Shown: piece after piece, positions 1 to 9,438 of the stretch
Numbering within the stretch: the first letter of the stretch is position 1
Layout: each line of letters starts with the position of its first letter
NCBI GenBank assembly: GCA_947500575.1
Contig: CANMSI010000001.1
Location: forward strand, 310,001 to 374,000
DNA: 64,000 nt
DNA from: an uncultured Flavobacteriaceae bacterium
GTDB lineage: Bacteria > Bacteroidota > Bacteroidia > Flavobacteriales > Flavobacteriaceae
Reading direction: 5' to 3'
The notes under the pieces: generated by a model
Seen by the model: only the letters and a program-made list of their open reading frames with translations
Told to the model about the DNA's origin: nothing
The model's database searches: none
Translations under genes and position numbers: made by a program

Positions 1-1794
1 ATGGATGGTAGACGCTACTCTGATGGATTACACCAAGCAATAGAAGCCAAAGAAAATGTAAAGATTGAAGCTCTTACCCAAACCTTTGCAACGGTTACAC
101 TTCAAAATTACTTTAGAATGTATCAAAAGTTATCTGGGATGACAGGTACAGCTATTACTGAGGCCGGAGAATTTTGGGAGATTTACAAGTTGGATGTCAT
201 GGAAATCCCAACCAATAGACCTATTGCGAGGGATGATAGACATGATCTTATCTACAAAACCAAGAGAGAAAAATACAATGCCATTATAGACGAGGTTACA
301 CAGCTTTCACAGCAGGGAAGACCAACGCTTATTGGTACTACCTCTGTAGAAATCTCTGAACTATTATCCAGAATGCTTACAATTCGTAAAGTACCACATA
401 ACGTACTGAATGCGAAACTTCATAAAAAAGAGGCTGATATTGTTGCTGAAGCAGGAAATGGTGGTGTAGTAACGATAGCTACCAACATGGCTGGTAGGGG
501 TACAGATATTAAACTCTCCGATGAAGTAAAAGCAGCTGGTGGACTTGCCATTGTAGGTACAGAAAGGCACGATTCTAGAAGGGTAGACCGTCAGTTAAGA
601 GGTAGAGCCGGGCGTCAGGGAGATCCTGGTAGTTCTCAGTTCTATGTTTCTTTGGAAGACAATTTAATGCGTTTATTTGGGTCTGATAGGGTTGCAAAAA
701 TGATGGACCGCATGGGCTTGGAAGATGGCGAAGTAATTCAGCATTCCATGATGACCAAGTCTATTGAACGTGCTCAGAAAAAAGTGGAGGAGAATAACTT
801 TGGTATTCGAAAGCGATTACTAGAGTATGACGACGTTATGAATGCGCAACGTGAAGTTGTGTATAAAAGAAGAAGGCATGCACTACAAGGCGAACGTCTA
901 AAAGTAGACATTGCCAATATGATCTATGATACTTGTGAGGTAATTACCGATACCAACAAAGCGGCCAACGATTATAAGAACTTTGAGTTTGAACTTATTA
1001 AGTATTTTTCTATTACGGCTCCTATAAATGAAGATGAATTTGCAAAATTAGGGGTGCAAGAAATTACCAATCAAATTTATGCCGCTTCTTATAATCACTA
1101 TCAGGATAAAATGGAAAAGAGTGCGGCCACCGCTTTTCCAGTGATTAAAAATGTTTTTGAAGATAGTGCCAGTAAATTTGAACGTATTGTTGTTCCTTTT
1201 ACGGATGGTATTAAAACGCTTAACGTAGTTACCAATTTGAAAGAGGCTTACGAAAGTAATGGGAAACAATTGATCACAGATTTTGAAAAAAACATTACAC
1301 TTGCCATCATTGATGATTCATGGAAAACACATCTTCGTAAAATGGATGAGTTAAAACAATCCGTCCAATTGGCAGTACATGAGCAAAAAGACCCCTTACT
1401 TATTTACAAGTTTGAAGCTTTTGAATTGTTTAAAGGCATGATTGAAAAAGTAAATAAAGAAGTGGTGTCTTTCTTGTACAAAGGAGAATTACCCTCATCT
1501 AATAGCTCTAATATTCAAGAAGCGGGTACCGTAAGAAGGCCCAAAGAGAATTTAAAAACATCTAAAGAAGAAATTCCAAATAGTGATGAACGTGCTGCTC
1601 AAAGCAGAGCAGTAGGTCAAAACCAAGGCGGTAGACCTCAGGTAACCGAAACAATTACTAGGGAACGCCCTAAAATTGGTAGAAATGAACGCGTTACCAT
1701 CAAGAATGTGATGAGCGGCGAAAGTAAGGTCGTAAAATACAAACAAGCAGAACCTTTGATTGACAAAGGTGAATGGGTCTTAGTAGAAGATTAA
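1..1794 (+). CDS. secA: SecA preprotein translocase ATPase, C-terminal part (5' end outside window)
   Basis: This is the ATP-driven motor of the Sec translocon, working at the inner face of the cytoplasmic membrane. The window opens inside the gene. The first in-frame ATG is an internal methionine, because the residues around it ([16 protein letters not shown]) match the middle of SecA, so roughly the first half is missing. Visible in order are the MTGTA segment near residue 47, the second nucleotide-binding domain with GTTSVE near 113, [10 protein letters not shown] near 163 and the arginine-finger region [14 protein letters not shown] near 198, then the helical scaffold and wing domains. 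The C-terminus keeps GRN near residue 560 but then reads [14 protein letters not shown] and has no cysteines, so the usual zinc-binding tail is absent. A strong hairpin terminator follows 20 bases after the stop. Confidence 0.97.
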   Translation: MDGRRYSDGLHQAIEAKENVKIEALTQTFATVTLQNYFRMYQKLSGMTGTAITEAGEFWEIYKLDVMEIPTNRPIARDDRHDLIYKTKREKYNAIIDEVTQLSQQGRPTLIGTTSVEISELLSRMLTIRKVPHNVLNAKLHKKEADIVAEAGNGGVVTIATNMAGRGTDIKLSDEVKAAGGLAIVGTERHDSRRVDRQLRGRAGRQGDPGSSQFYVSLEDNLMRLFGSDRVAKMMDRMGLEDGEVIQHSMMTKSIERAQKKVEENNFGIRKRLLEYDDVMNAQREVVYKRRRHALQGERLKVDIANMIYDTCEVITDTNKAANDYKNFEFELIKYFSITAPINEDEFAKLGVQEITNQIYAASYNHYQDKMEKSAATAFPVIKNVFEDSASKFERIVVPFTDGIKTLNVVTNLKEAYESNGKQLITDFEKNITLAIIDDSWKTHLRKMDELKQSVQLAVHEQKDPLLIYKFEAFELFKGMIEKVNKEVVSFLYKGELPSSNSSNIQEAGTVRRPKENLKTSKEEIPNSDERAAQSRAVGQNQGGRPQVTETITRERPKIGRNERVTIKNVMSGESKVVKYKQAEPLIDKGEWVLVED

Positions 1795-1816
1795 TTGCTT
1801 TTTTTAGAAAAAAGTC

Positions 1817-1848
1817 AAACGGCAACTCAAAAAAGAGTTGCCGTTTTT
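1817..1848 (+). terminator. Rho-independent terminator of secA
   Basis: A perfect 12-bp stem (1817-1828 with 1835-1846) encloses a six-A loop and runs into a T tract. It lies just after the secA stop. The T tract also supplies the -33 TTG of the next promoter, so termination and the next initiation signal overlap. Confidence 0.92.
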
Positions 1849-1877
1849 GATTTTATGACAAAACATATTTAGCTTTA
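1847..1877 (+). promoter_or_regulatory. Promoter of the first sensor kinase (copy 1 of a duplicated element)
   Basis: TTG at 1847-1849 and TAGCTTTA at 1870-1877 are separated by 20 bases. This fits the Bacteroidota promoter (-33 TTG, -7 TAnnTTTG) with one mismatch in the -7 box. The 33 bases 1847-1879 recur at 3332-3364 with only two differences and the same spacing. The start codon lies about 60 bases downstream. Confidence 0.65.
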
Positions 1878-1938
1878 CATCAAACACTTGCGCCTCCCCG
1901 CTCCTCTTGTAGCTTACCTACTTTACAAAACAAATAAA

Positions 1939-3156
1939 ATGAAAAATCTGACTACCAATCAAAGTAGGGTCAATGATAAAACACGTTTACTCCTAAAATT
2001 CAATTATACCTCTTCTCTGTTGAGTTTATTATTTGGCTTTTTTTGTTTTTATCCAATGGGTATTACCAAAATAATACCTCACGTTTTTATTGGGTATTTT
2101 GTTTTGAATCTTATCAATGTAATGGCGTTCAAGAATCATAAAAACCTAATTAGAATGGCCTTGATTACTTCGGGTTTATCGTTGGTATCTACCTTAGTAA
2201 TCACCTTATTCAGTGGTGGAATTAATAGTCCTTTCATTTTTGTTCTAGCAATCATTGTATTAGCGGGTTATATTTCTACCAGTGTTTTTGGAAAGATTTA
2301 CTTTAATGTAATTGTGATCCTTATCCTAGGAATTTATTGCCTTCCATATGCCAATTTCAAATTTATATACAATGCAATTCCGAACACTTCTGAAGCACTT
2401 TTTAGTTTATTAAGCATCCTATTCTCTGTCTATTTATTAGGGGCTATTTTTGGTAGGAATCTTTTAAAAGCACATCATAAATTATACAAGTCCAAAGCAG
2501 AAATTGAACAGCGAATTAATGAAAAAGAAACCTTACTAAGAGAGGTACATCATCGTGTAAAGAATAACTTGCAGACGGTCTCAAGTCTATTAAGTCTTCA
2601 GGCAAGGAATACCAAAAGTAAGCAATTTAGAAAGTTGATTAAAAGCAGCCAGAACCGCGTGATTTCAATGGCAATGATCCATGAAATGCTATACATGCAT
2701 GATAATATTTCCAAAATTGAATACAAATCATATGTAAAGGAACTGGGAAACTATCTCATTAGGTCCCTAAAAGGAAGTGACAGTCAGGTGCAACTCCATT
2801 TAGATATCACAAATGTGGAATTGGGTATTGATACGGCCGTTCCTTTGGGCTTATTAATCAATGAAGCCATTACAAATTCTTTAAAATATGGATTTGAGGA
2901 GGGAGTCCCAGGACAGATATTTGTTTCGCTAAAGCAAGAGGAAGCCAATAACTATGTACTTACCATTGGAGATAATGGCATTGGTTTCCAAGAAGATGTC
3001 GATTTAACTACTAATAAATCCTTAGGACTAAAATTAATACATAAGCTAGCAAGACAATTAGCAGGTTCTGTAATAAAAGATACCTCTAAAAAGGGAACTC
3101 ATTATGTTATTAAGTTCAAAGATATTAGTCAACAGTTTAAGACAGTAGCTGCTTAA
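1939..3156 (+). CDS. Membrane sensor histidine kinase, HisKA_2 type (paralogue 1)
   Basis: A 405-residue membrane-bound sensor kinase. About six hydrophobic segments fill residues 20-180 and a short coiled coil follows (KAHHKLYKSKAEIEQRI). The HisKA_2 dimerisation/phosphoacceptor box is EVHHRVKNNLQTVSSLLSLQ with the His pair at 204-205. The ATPase domain carries the N box (INEAITNSLKYG), GDNGIGF and a KSLGLKLI lid segment. There is no periplasmic sensor domain, PAS domain or attached receiver. The ATG at 1939 is chosen over an in-frame TTG 51 bases upstream because the protein aligns from here with its tandem paralogue and the upstream codons give no recognisable N-terminus. The stimulus is unknown and no response regulator is nearby. 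Confidence 0.88.
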   Translation: MKNLTTNQSRVNDKTRLLLKFNYTSSLLSLLFGFFCFYPMGITKIIPHVFIGYFVLNLINVMAFKNHKNLIRMALITSGLSLVSTLVITLFSGGINSPFIFVLAIIVLAGYISTSVFGKIYFNVIVILILGIYCLPYANFKFIYNAIPNTSEALFSLLSILFSVYLLGAIFGRNLLKAHHKLYKSKAEIEQRINEKETLLREVHHRVKNNLQTVSSLLSLQARNTKSKQFRKLIKSSQNRVISMAMIHEMLYMHDNISKIEYKSYVKELGNYLIRSLKGSDSQVQLHLDITNVELGIDTAVPLGLLINEAITNSLKYGFEEGVPGQIFVSLKQEEANNYVLTIGDNGIGFQEDVDLTTNKSLGLKLIHKLARQLAGSVIKDTSKKGTHYVIKFKDISQQFKTVAA

Positions 3157-3331
3157 AATTACTAGTTTTTAAATTTTTAGTCTTCTCCGTATCCCAGTTT
3201 TTCGACTTTGCACTAGTCTCTATTAGAAATAATTCTCTATTAATCCTTTGACAAACAAGGCTTTATTAATTATTATAAACCGAAGAATTTTCTTACCTTA
3301 TATGTTCTTTAAAATTAAATGACATGCTATA

Positions 3332-3362
3332 TTGATTATATGGCAAAACATATTTAGCTTTA
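3332..3362 (+). promoter_or_regulatory. Promoter of the second sensor kinase (copy 2 of a duplicated element)
   Basis: TTG at 3332-3334, a 20-base spacer and TAGCTTTA at 3355-3362 repeat the element upstream of the first kinase (31 of 33 bases identical over 3332-3364). It sits in the 295-base gap between the kinase genes. Apart from this element I see only AT-rich sequence in the gap. The leader to the ATG is about 90 bases. Confidence 0.65.
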
Positions 3363-3451
3363 CACGGTAGATATATATTGGTTTCAACTGATCTGGCCTT
3401 TTGCGCCAACAGCAAAAAAATTCGAATATCAAGGTATTAAAAACCCGTTGA

Positions 3452-4666
3452 ATGGAAGATAAAATTGTAGACCAAGAACGTCTTAAAAATAAAGTAAGAC
3501 TGGTACTCAGGGTAAATTATTTTACCTCAGTATTTTCTCTTATCTTCTTTTTCATATGCATGTTTTTATTAAAAATTGAACATGTAATTCCATACATTTT
3601 CTTAAGTTTTGGTATTTTAAATCTTATCAACACCTATTTATATAGAGTTCATAAAAACATTACACTTACCTATAACATTGTCTCCATTATGACATTGGCT
3701 GGAGCAACAGTAATTACACTTTACAGTGGGGGTATCAATAGTCCATTTATCTTTGTTTTAGCTCTCATTGTGTTCGCCGGTTACGTTACTACTAGGGTAT
3801 ATGGGAAAATTTACCTAAACCTCAACTTGTTAATTGTAGTGCTTATATACTCTCAGAGCGTTACAGATTTTAGCTTTGTTTCCAATGCAGTACCTGAACA
3901 GTCCAAAGATTTATTCGCTTTTTTTAGTATTCTATTCTCTGTTTATTTATTGGGGGGTGTTTTTGGGAAAAACCTATTAGAGGCGCACCACAATTTGTAT
4001 AAATCAAAAGGAGAAATTGAAAACAGAATCAAAGAAAAAGAAACACTGTTAAAGGAGGTACACCACCGAGTTAAAAACAATTTACAGACAGTATCTAGTT
4101 TACTTAGTTTGCAGTCTAGAAGTATTGATGATGAACATGCAAAAGCACTTATTAAGAGTAGTCAAAATAGAGTTATTTCCATGGCAATGGTACATGAAAT
4201 GCTGTACAACAGAGACGATCTTACCAAGATAGAATACAAATCGTATGTGGAAGAATTAAGTGAATATTTGGTACGTTCTTTAAAAGGTCCTGATAGCAAC
4301 GTAAAAGTACACATAGATATTTCTGATATTGCTTTGGGAATTGACACGGCAATTCCGCTAGGACTACTTATTAATGAAGCCGTCACCAATGCCCTTAAAT
4401 ATGGAATTACAGATGATAACGAAGGGGAAATTCATATTGCACTAAAAAAAGAGGATGAACAAGATTATGTTCTAAATATTGGGGATAATGGGATTGGATT
4501 TTCTGAAACCATCAATTTTAAAAATACCAAGTCTTTAGGACTCAAATTAATTCATAACCTTGCAAGGCAACTAAAGGGTACCATTATACGAGATGCTACT
4601 AAAAAAGGAACCAACTACATTTTAAAATTCAAGGAAATAGAACAACAATTACATCCTGTTGTCTAA
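3452..4666 (+). CDS. Membrane sensor histidine kinase, HisKA_2 type (paralogue 2)
   Basis: A 404-residue tandem paralogue of the preceding kinase with the same layout: about six membrane segments, a short coiled coil, HisKA_2 box EVHHRVKNNLQTVSSLLSLQ with its His pair again at 204-205, N box INEAVTNALKYG, GDNGIGF and KSLGLKLIHNLARQL. The kinase half is more alike between the two than the membrane half, although a loop with SGGINSPFIFVLA is also kept in both. HisKA_2 kinases usually pass phosphate to separate receiver proteins, and none is encoded here. ATG start, with its own copy of the duplicated promoter about 90 bases upstream. The pair most likely arose by duplication of promoter plus gene. 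Confidence 0.88.
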   Translation: MEDKIVDQERLKNKVRLVLRVNYFTSVFSLIFFFICMFLLKIEHVIPYIFLSFGILNLINTYLYRVHKNITLTYNIVSIMTLAGATVITLYSGGINSPFIFVLALIVFAGYVTTRVYGKIYLNLNLLIVVLIYSQSVTDFSFVSNAVPEQSKDLFAFFSILFSVYLLGGVFGKNLLEAHHNLYKSKGEIENRIKEKETLLKEVHHRVKNNLQTVSSLLSLQSRSIDDEHAKALIKSSQNRVISMAMVHEMLYNRDDLTKIEYKSYVEELSEYLVRSLKGPDSNVKVHIDISDIALGIDTAIPLGLLINEAVTNALKYGITDDNEGEIHIALKKEDEQDYVLNIGDNGIGFSETINFKNTKSLGLKLIHNLARQLKGTIIRDATKKGTNYILKFKEIEQQLHPVV

Positions 4667-4801
4667 TACTTCTTCCATTTTTATTCGTCACTTTTCTGCT
4701 TTAAAAATCCTTTCCAATTTAAGACGTTAAAAGTTTTTAGCTCTCAATCATTTAATGATATTATTCCTATATTTAAAAGGACTAATTCAAAAGACCTTCC
4801 A

Positions 4802-7321
4802 ATGCAAAAAAAACTACTTCTACTGGTGCTTCTTTTCAGCACCATTGGCTACAGTCAAGATTACTTTTTTAAAAAATTCCATCCTTTTAATGCATCCATT
4901 CCTTCTCCTGAACAATTCTTGGGATATGGAATCGGAGAACGCCATACAAGGCACGATCTAATTGTAGCTTATTTGGAAAAATTAGCAGCTGTATCAGATA
5001 GGGCATCTATCTATGAATATGGAAAGACGCATGAAGGACGAAAATTAGTTATTCTTACCATTACCACGCCTGAAAATCTTCAAAACTTAGCGCAGTTAAA
5101 AAAACAGCATTTGGCTTTTACGGATCCAAAAGCTACAGTTTCCAATTATAATGAAGTCCCTGTATTTATTAATTTAGCGTACAATGTTCATGGTAATGAG
5201 CCCTCAAGCTCCGAAGCTGCTTTGTTAACAGCTTATACCTTGGTAGCTTCAAATCATCCTGAAATAATGAACTACCTCAAAAACGGGGTCATTTTTCTAG
5301 ACCCTACTATTAATCCAGATGGGCGCGACCGGCATACGCAATGGGCAAACACCTATCAAGGGAGTCCTTTGGTAAGTGATCCTCAAGATGCAGAACATAA
5401 TGAGTATTGGCCTGCTGGGCGCACAAATCACTATTGGTTTGATTTAAATCGCGATTGGTTGCTTGGAATTAATCCTGAGAGCAGAGGAAAACTAACTTGG
5501 TATCACGCTTGGTACCCCAATGTAGTAACAGATTTTCATGAGATGGGTTCACAAAGCACCTATTTCTTTGAACCTATGAAAGCCAACGGTTCTTTAGATC
5601 CTATTATGCCCAAAGAAAACTATGAAGACCTCAATAATCTTTTTGGAGATTACTTTGCCAAAGCCTTAGATAGTATTGGTTCTTTCTATTTTACCAAAGA
5701 AGTATTTGATGGCACCTATCCTGGATATGGTTCGTCCTATCCGGATCTACAGGGAGGTTTGGGTTTATTATTTGAACAGGCAAGCTCCAGAGGGCATATA
5801 CAAAAAACGGCTTTTGGAGAAATTACTTTCCCGTTTACCATTCGAAATCAATACACTTCTAGCCTCACTACCGTAAAAGCTGCCGTAGAAAATAAAGGTA
5901 CTTTACGAAAGTACCAGCAAGACTTTTTTAAAAGCGCTCTTACAAGAGCCTCCAAAAGCAAAATCAAGGGATACCGTTTTGGAGATGACTACGACCAAGC
6001 AAGAGTGCAAGCCTTTATTGACAAACTATTGTTGCACAAAATTAAAGTGTACAAATCTGGTAAAAAAAGCTATGTAGTACCTACACAACAGCCCCAATAC
6101 AGAATGGTACAAACCATGTTTGAAACCTATAATAAATACAGAGATAGTGTCTATTATGATGCTTCTGCCTGGTCTGTAGCGAACTTTTACAATATGAAGT
6201 ATAAGGGTGTTAGCAGTTTAGATTTGGGAGAAGAGGTCGAGAATATTAAGGACATTTCTACAATACCTTCTCTAAAAAAAGCATCTTATGCATACATCAT
6301 TGACTGGGACAACTATAACGCTCCGGCTATGCTCTACGAATTACAATCCAAAGGAGTGGTTGTATCCTCTTCTTTTAAACCTTTTACAACCAAAATAGAA
6401 GGTGGAAATAAAACTTTTAATTATGGAGCCCTTGTAATTCCCATTTCACTTCAAAAAAAGAAACCTGAAACACTTTTTACATTGGTAAAAGAAGCGAGTG
6501 ATAAATATGTAGTTCCCACTTATGGAGTTACTTCTGGTTATAATGTAAAGGGTGTTGATCTAGGAAGCAGGTATGTTAGTCCAGTAGGCAAACCAAAAGC
6601 AGCTATGCTTATTGGGAATGGGGTGCGTTCGTATGAGGCAGGTGAAGTATGGCATTTATTAGACACTAGAGTACATATGCCCATTACCAAAATCCCCGTA
6701 CGAAACTTTAATAGAGTAGGTTTGGATAAGTACAATACCTTGGTGATGGTATCTGGATGGTATTCCCTATCAAAGAATCAAGTAAAACGCATCAAAGATT
6801 GGGTTAGCAAAGGAAATACGCTTATTACTATTGGTACGGCTTCTAAATGGGCTATAGACACAAAATTAGTAAAGGAAAAGCTAGTGGTTGTAAAAAAAGA
6901 CTCGACCAAAGCCGTGATACGAAAACCTTTTGTTGACGCAAGGGAGAATATTGGAAAGGAAAGTGTTGGAGGAATTATTTTAAAAGTAGATTTGGATACC
7001 ACACATCCACTTGCTTTTGGATATCATGACAAATCCATTCCGGTTTATAAAAACAATACAGTGTGGATAGCACCCAGTAAAAGTGCCTATGGTACGGTTG
7101 CTCAGTATACCAAAAACCCTTTAATTGATGGTTTTATAACGAAGAAAAATAAAGAAGAATTTTTGGCGAAGTCGGCTTCGCTGGTTGTAAGTCAACTAGG
7201 CGGTGGAAGAGTAATACTATTCGCTGATAATCCGAACTTTAGAGGTTCTTGGTATGGAACAAATCGCTTATTTTTAAATGCTTTATTTCTAGGCGACAAA
7301 ATATATGTTCCCAATGAGTGA
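4802..7321 (+). CDS. Secreted M14-family zinc carboxypeptidase
   Basis: An 839-residue exported metallopeptidase. It has a signal peptide ending near GYSQ and an M14 catalytic domain over roughly residues 45-370. Expected zinc ligands are H130 and E133 (NVHGNEPSSSE) and H246 (VVTDFHEMGS); E325 (GLLFEQASSRG) is placed as the catalytic glutamate. NPDGRDRHTQW fits the family's substrate-pocket segment. The C-terminal half (about 400-839) has no domain I can name with certainty; part of it (LVMVSGWYSLS to WVSKGNTLITIG) resembles glutamine-amidotransferase-like folds that often follow such peptidases. It probably trims peptides in the periplasm or outside the cell. The amidohydrolase gene follows 52 bases later, beyond a terminator-like hairpin. 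Confidence 0.88.
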   Translation: MQKKLLLLVLLFSTIGYSQDYFFKKFHPFNASIPSPEQFLGYGIGERHTRHDLIVAYLEKLAAVSDRASIYEYGKTHEGRKLVILTITTPENLQNLAQLKKQHLAFTDPKATVSNYNEVPVFINLAYNVHGNEPSSSEAALLTAYTLVASNHPEIMNYLKNGVIFLDPTINPDGRDRHTQWANTYQGSPLVSDPQDAEHNEYWPAGRTNHYWFDLNRDWLLGINPESRGKLTWYHAWYPNVVTDFHEMGSQSTYFFEPMKANGSLDPIMPKENYEDLNNLFGDYFAKALDSIGSFYFTKEVFDGTYPGYGSSYPDLQGGLGLLFEQASSRGHIQKTAFGEITFPFTIRNQYTSSLTTVKAAVENKGTLRKYQQDFFKSALTRASKSKIKGYRFGDDYDQARVQAFIDKLLLHKIKVYKSGKKSYVVPTQQPQYRMVQTMFETYNKYRDSVYYDASAWSVANFYNMKYKGVSSLDLGEEVENIKDISTIPSLKKASYAYIIDWDNYNAPAMLYELQSKGVVVSSSFKPFTTKIEGGNKTFNYGALVIPISLQKKKPETLFTLVKEASDKYVVPTYGVTSGYNVKGVDLGSRYVSPVGKPKAAMLIGNGVRSYEAGEVWHLLDTRVHMPITKIPVRNFNRVGLDKYNTLVMVSGWYSLSKNQVKRIKDWVSKGNTLITIGTASKWAIDTKLVKEKLVVVKKDSTKAVIRKPFVDARENIGKESVGGIILKVDLDTTHPLAFGYHDKSIPVYKNNTVWIAPSKSAYGTVAQYTKNPLIDGFITKKNKEEFLAKSASLVVSQLGGGRVILFADNPNFRGSWYGTNRLFLNALFLGDKIYVPNE

Positions 7322-7341
7322 GTTTTTCAAACTCATTTTTT
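7319..7341 (+). terminator. Terminator-like hairpin overlapping the M14 peptidase stop codon
   Basis: The stem TGAGTTT (7319-7325) pairs with AAACTCA (7329-7335) around a three-base loop, followed by six T residues. The TGA stop codon forms the base of the stem. The stem is only 7 bp, so termination may be partial and the amidohydrolase may still be co-transcribed. Confidence 0.55.
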
Positions 7342-7373
7342 ATAAAAAATAAACCACCACTAGAACAATACAT

Positions 7374-8936
7374 ATGAAAACTAAACTTGGCTTTTTTATA
7401 GCTTTTCTATGCTGCATTTATGTAAGTGCGCAAAACAATGAGGGAGAAGGTCCTTTTCCGCAATTGATTATTAGAGGAGTAACCCTTATTAATGGTAATG
7501 GAGCACCGCCACAAGGTCCTATAGATGTTGTTGTTGAAAATAATAAGATTACCAAAATACAGGTGGTTGGATATCCTGGAGTTGCCATAGATGCTAGCAA
7601 GAGACCAAAATTGAAACCAGGTGGCAAAGAATTAAACTGTGAAGGGATGTACCTCTTACCGGGTTTCATTGACATGCACGGACATATAGGAGGAATTGCG
7701 CAAGGTGCCGATTACGATTATGTTTTTAAACTTTGGATGGCACATGGTATTACTACCGTTAGAGAACCTAGTGGCAGAGGCATTGATTGGACCTTGGATT
7801 TGAAGGAAAAAAGTGCTAAAAATCAGATTACAGCTCCAAGACTTTTAGCGTATACGGGCTTTGGACAAGGAAGTAAAGAAACTATTAGCACCCCGGAAAT
7901 GGCACGAGAATGGGTGCGAGCTAACGCAAAAAAAGGAGCAGATGGCATTAAATTTTTTGGAGCAGCCCCTGAAATAATGGCCGCCGCTTTGGACGAGAAT
8001 AAGAAATTAGGTCTTAAGTCTGCCTGCCACCATGCACAACTTAATGTAGCGCGATGGAACGTATTACATTCCGCAAGAGCAGGACTTACCAGTATGGAAC
8101 ACTGGTACGGACTTCCAGAGGCTTTATTTGAAGACAGAACGGTGCAGAACTATCCTTTGGACTACAATTATCAGAATGAACAACATCGCTTCGAAGAAGC
8201 AGGGAAATTATGGCAGCAAGCCGCAAAACCTTATTCGGAGCATTGGAATGCAGTGATGGATGAATTAATCTCTTTAGATTTCACACTAGACCCCACGCTG
8301 AACATATACGAAGCAAGTAGAGATTTACAACGTGCAAGAAGGGCGGAATGGCATGAAGATTATACGTTACCATCTCTCTGGGAGTTTTATCAACCAAGCA
8401 AAATTTCCCACGGCTCTTACTGGCACAATTGGGGCACAGAACAGGAAGTAGCATGGAAAAAAAATTACCAACTATGGATGACGTTTATCAATGAATACAA
8501 AAATAGAGGAGGGCGTGTTACGACGGGCTCAGATTCTGGATTCATTTTCCAATTATATGGCTTTGCATATATCCGTGAGATGGAATTGCTACGCGAAGCT
8601 GGTTTCCATCCGTTAGAAGTAATTAGATCTGCCACCTTAAATGGCGCAGAAGCCTTAGGTCTGGATCATAAAATAGGAACGGTTACGGTAGGTAAATTGG
8701 CAGATTTTGTGATTGTACCCGAAAATCCACTCAAAAACCTAAAAGTACTTTACGGCACAGGTGCTATTCAATTAACCGAAGATAACAAGGTTGTAAGAGT
8801 AGGTGGCGTAAAATACACTATAAAAGATGGTATTATCTATGATGCAAAGGAACTCCTAAAAGATGTAAAAGAAATGGTAGATACCGAGAAGAAAAACAAA
8901 CAGTATACCATTTTACAACCAGGTGTAAAAGAATAG
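7374..8936 (+). CDS. Exported amidohydrolase family protein
   Basis: A 520-residue metal-dependent hydrolase of the amidohydrolase superfamily (imidazolonepropionase/prolidase-like branch). A signal peptide ends near VSAQ. Metal-binding features are HxH at 102-104 (GFIDMHGHIGG), a lysine in DGIKFFG that suits a metal-bridging position, SACHHAQ and TSMEHW histidines, and the aspartate in TTGSDSGF. The C-terminal LGLDHKIGTVTVGKLADFVIV is the usual composite beta-sandwich closure. The substrate cannot be read from sequence; exported relatives are often peptide or cyclic-amide hydrolases. Its place behind the M14 peptidase suggests a joint role in breaking down or detoxifying peptides, which is an inference. 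Confidence 0.85.
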   Translation: MKTKLGFFIAFLCCIYVSAQNNEGEGPFPQLIIRGVTLINGNGAPPQGPIDVVVENNKITKIQVVGYPGVAIDASKRPKLKPGGKELNCEGMYLLPGFIDMHGHIGGIAQGADYDYVFKLWMAHGITTVREPSGRGIDWTLDLKEKSAKNQITAPRLLAYTGFGQGSKETISTPEMAREWVRANAKKGADGIKFFGAAPEIMAAALDENKKLGLKSACHHAQLNVARWNVLHSARAGLTSMEHWYGLPEALFEDRTVQNYPLDYNYQNEQHRFEEAGKLWQQAAKPYSEHWNAVMDELISLDFTLDPTLNIYEASRDLQRARRAEWHEDYTLPSLWEFYQPSKISHGSYWHNWGTEQEVAWKKNYQLWMTFINEYKNRGGRVTTGSDSGFIFQLYGFAYIREMELLREAGFHPLEVIRSATLNGAEALGLDHKIGTVTVGKLADFVIVPENPLKNLKVLYGTGAIQLTEDNKVVRVGGVKYTIKDGIIYDAKELLKDVKEMVDTEKKNKQYTILQPGVKE

Positions 8937-8969
8937 GCAATCCATCTTGTCGTATAACAAGAATTATGA

Positions 8970-9089
8970 TTATCTACTTCTCTTTGTTGCACGCACCCTT
9001 ATAGGGCGTAACTTAGGTTCTGGTTGAGGAAATATTGCTACTAAGGCGGCAATAATAATAACGAGTGATATAAGTATAAGTACAATCAT
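8970..9089 (-). CDS. Small single-span membrane protein, 39 residues
   Basis: Reading the minus strand from ATG at 9089 gives 39 codons and a TAA. The product starts MIVLILISLVIIIAALVAIF, one membrane span, and ends with a short basic tail rich in Arg and Lys. The ATG lies two bases after the stop of the upstream exported basic protein, so it is probably translated with it. I do not recognise a family. A clean span followed by a positively charged tail and the tight coupling argue for a real gene, but only 39 codons support it. An N-out orientation would put the basic tail in the cytoplasm. Confidence 0.55.
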   Translation of the reverse strand: MIVLILISLVIIIAALVAIFPQPEPKLRPIRVRATKRSR

Positions 9090-9091
9090 AA

Positions 9092-9346
9092 TTAAGCTAA
9101 TTTAGCACGGTTTCTTTTAGTAGTAAACTTTAATGCTTTCTTGATACGAGCATTTTTATGACGGTATAAACGAGCTACACTGTTCTCTTTAGCAGGAGCA
9201 ACCTCCATTTTATCTGTAGTAGTTTCGGCATCAGTAGCAGTTACAATGGTAATCTCTGTAACAGACTTAGTATCTTCCTTTACATCTTGTGCGATGGCGA
9301 AGGCTCCGAAAAAAATAACTAGTGATAAGGTTAAAACAACTTTCAT
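9092..9346 (-). CDS. Small exported protein with basic C-terminus
   Basis: An 84-residue protein. The start is put at the ATG giving MKVVLTLSLVIFFGAFAIAQ, a clear signal peptide, rather than at an in-frame ATG seven codons upstream. The mature part is acidic and Thr/Val-rich (DVKEDTKSVTEITIVTATDAE) and then strongly basic (LYRHKNARIKKALKFTTKRNRAKLA). I do not recognise a family. The sharp acid-to-base switch may mean self-association or binding to a polyanion in the periplasm, but this is speculation. The 39-residue membrane protein follows directly. Confidence 0.6.
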   Translation of the reverse strand: MKVVLTLSLVIFFGAFAIAQDVKEDTKSVTEITIVTATDAETTTDKMEVAPAKENSVARLYRHKNARIKKALKFTTKRNRAKLA

Positions 9347-9438
9347 AATACTGCGATTTGGGTACATAAATTTAACGCCTATCGTGTATGAAAGGGGGTT
9401 ACAAATCGCTCAAAGTCCCTTATTTTTCGGTATCTGAC

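Noticed and set aside
1888-1938. TTG start 51 bases upstream of the first kinase ATG
   Set aside because: The added residues do not match the paralogue and lie very close to the predicted transcription start.
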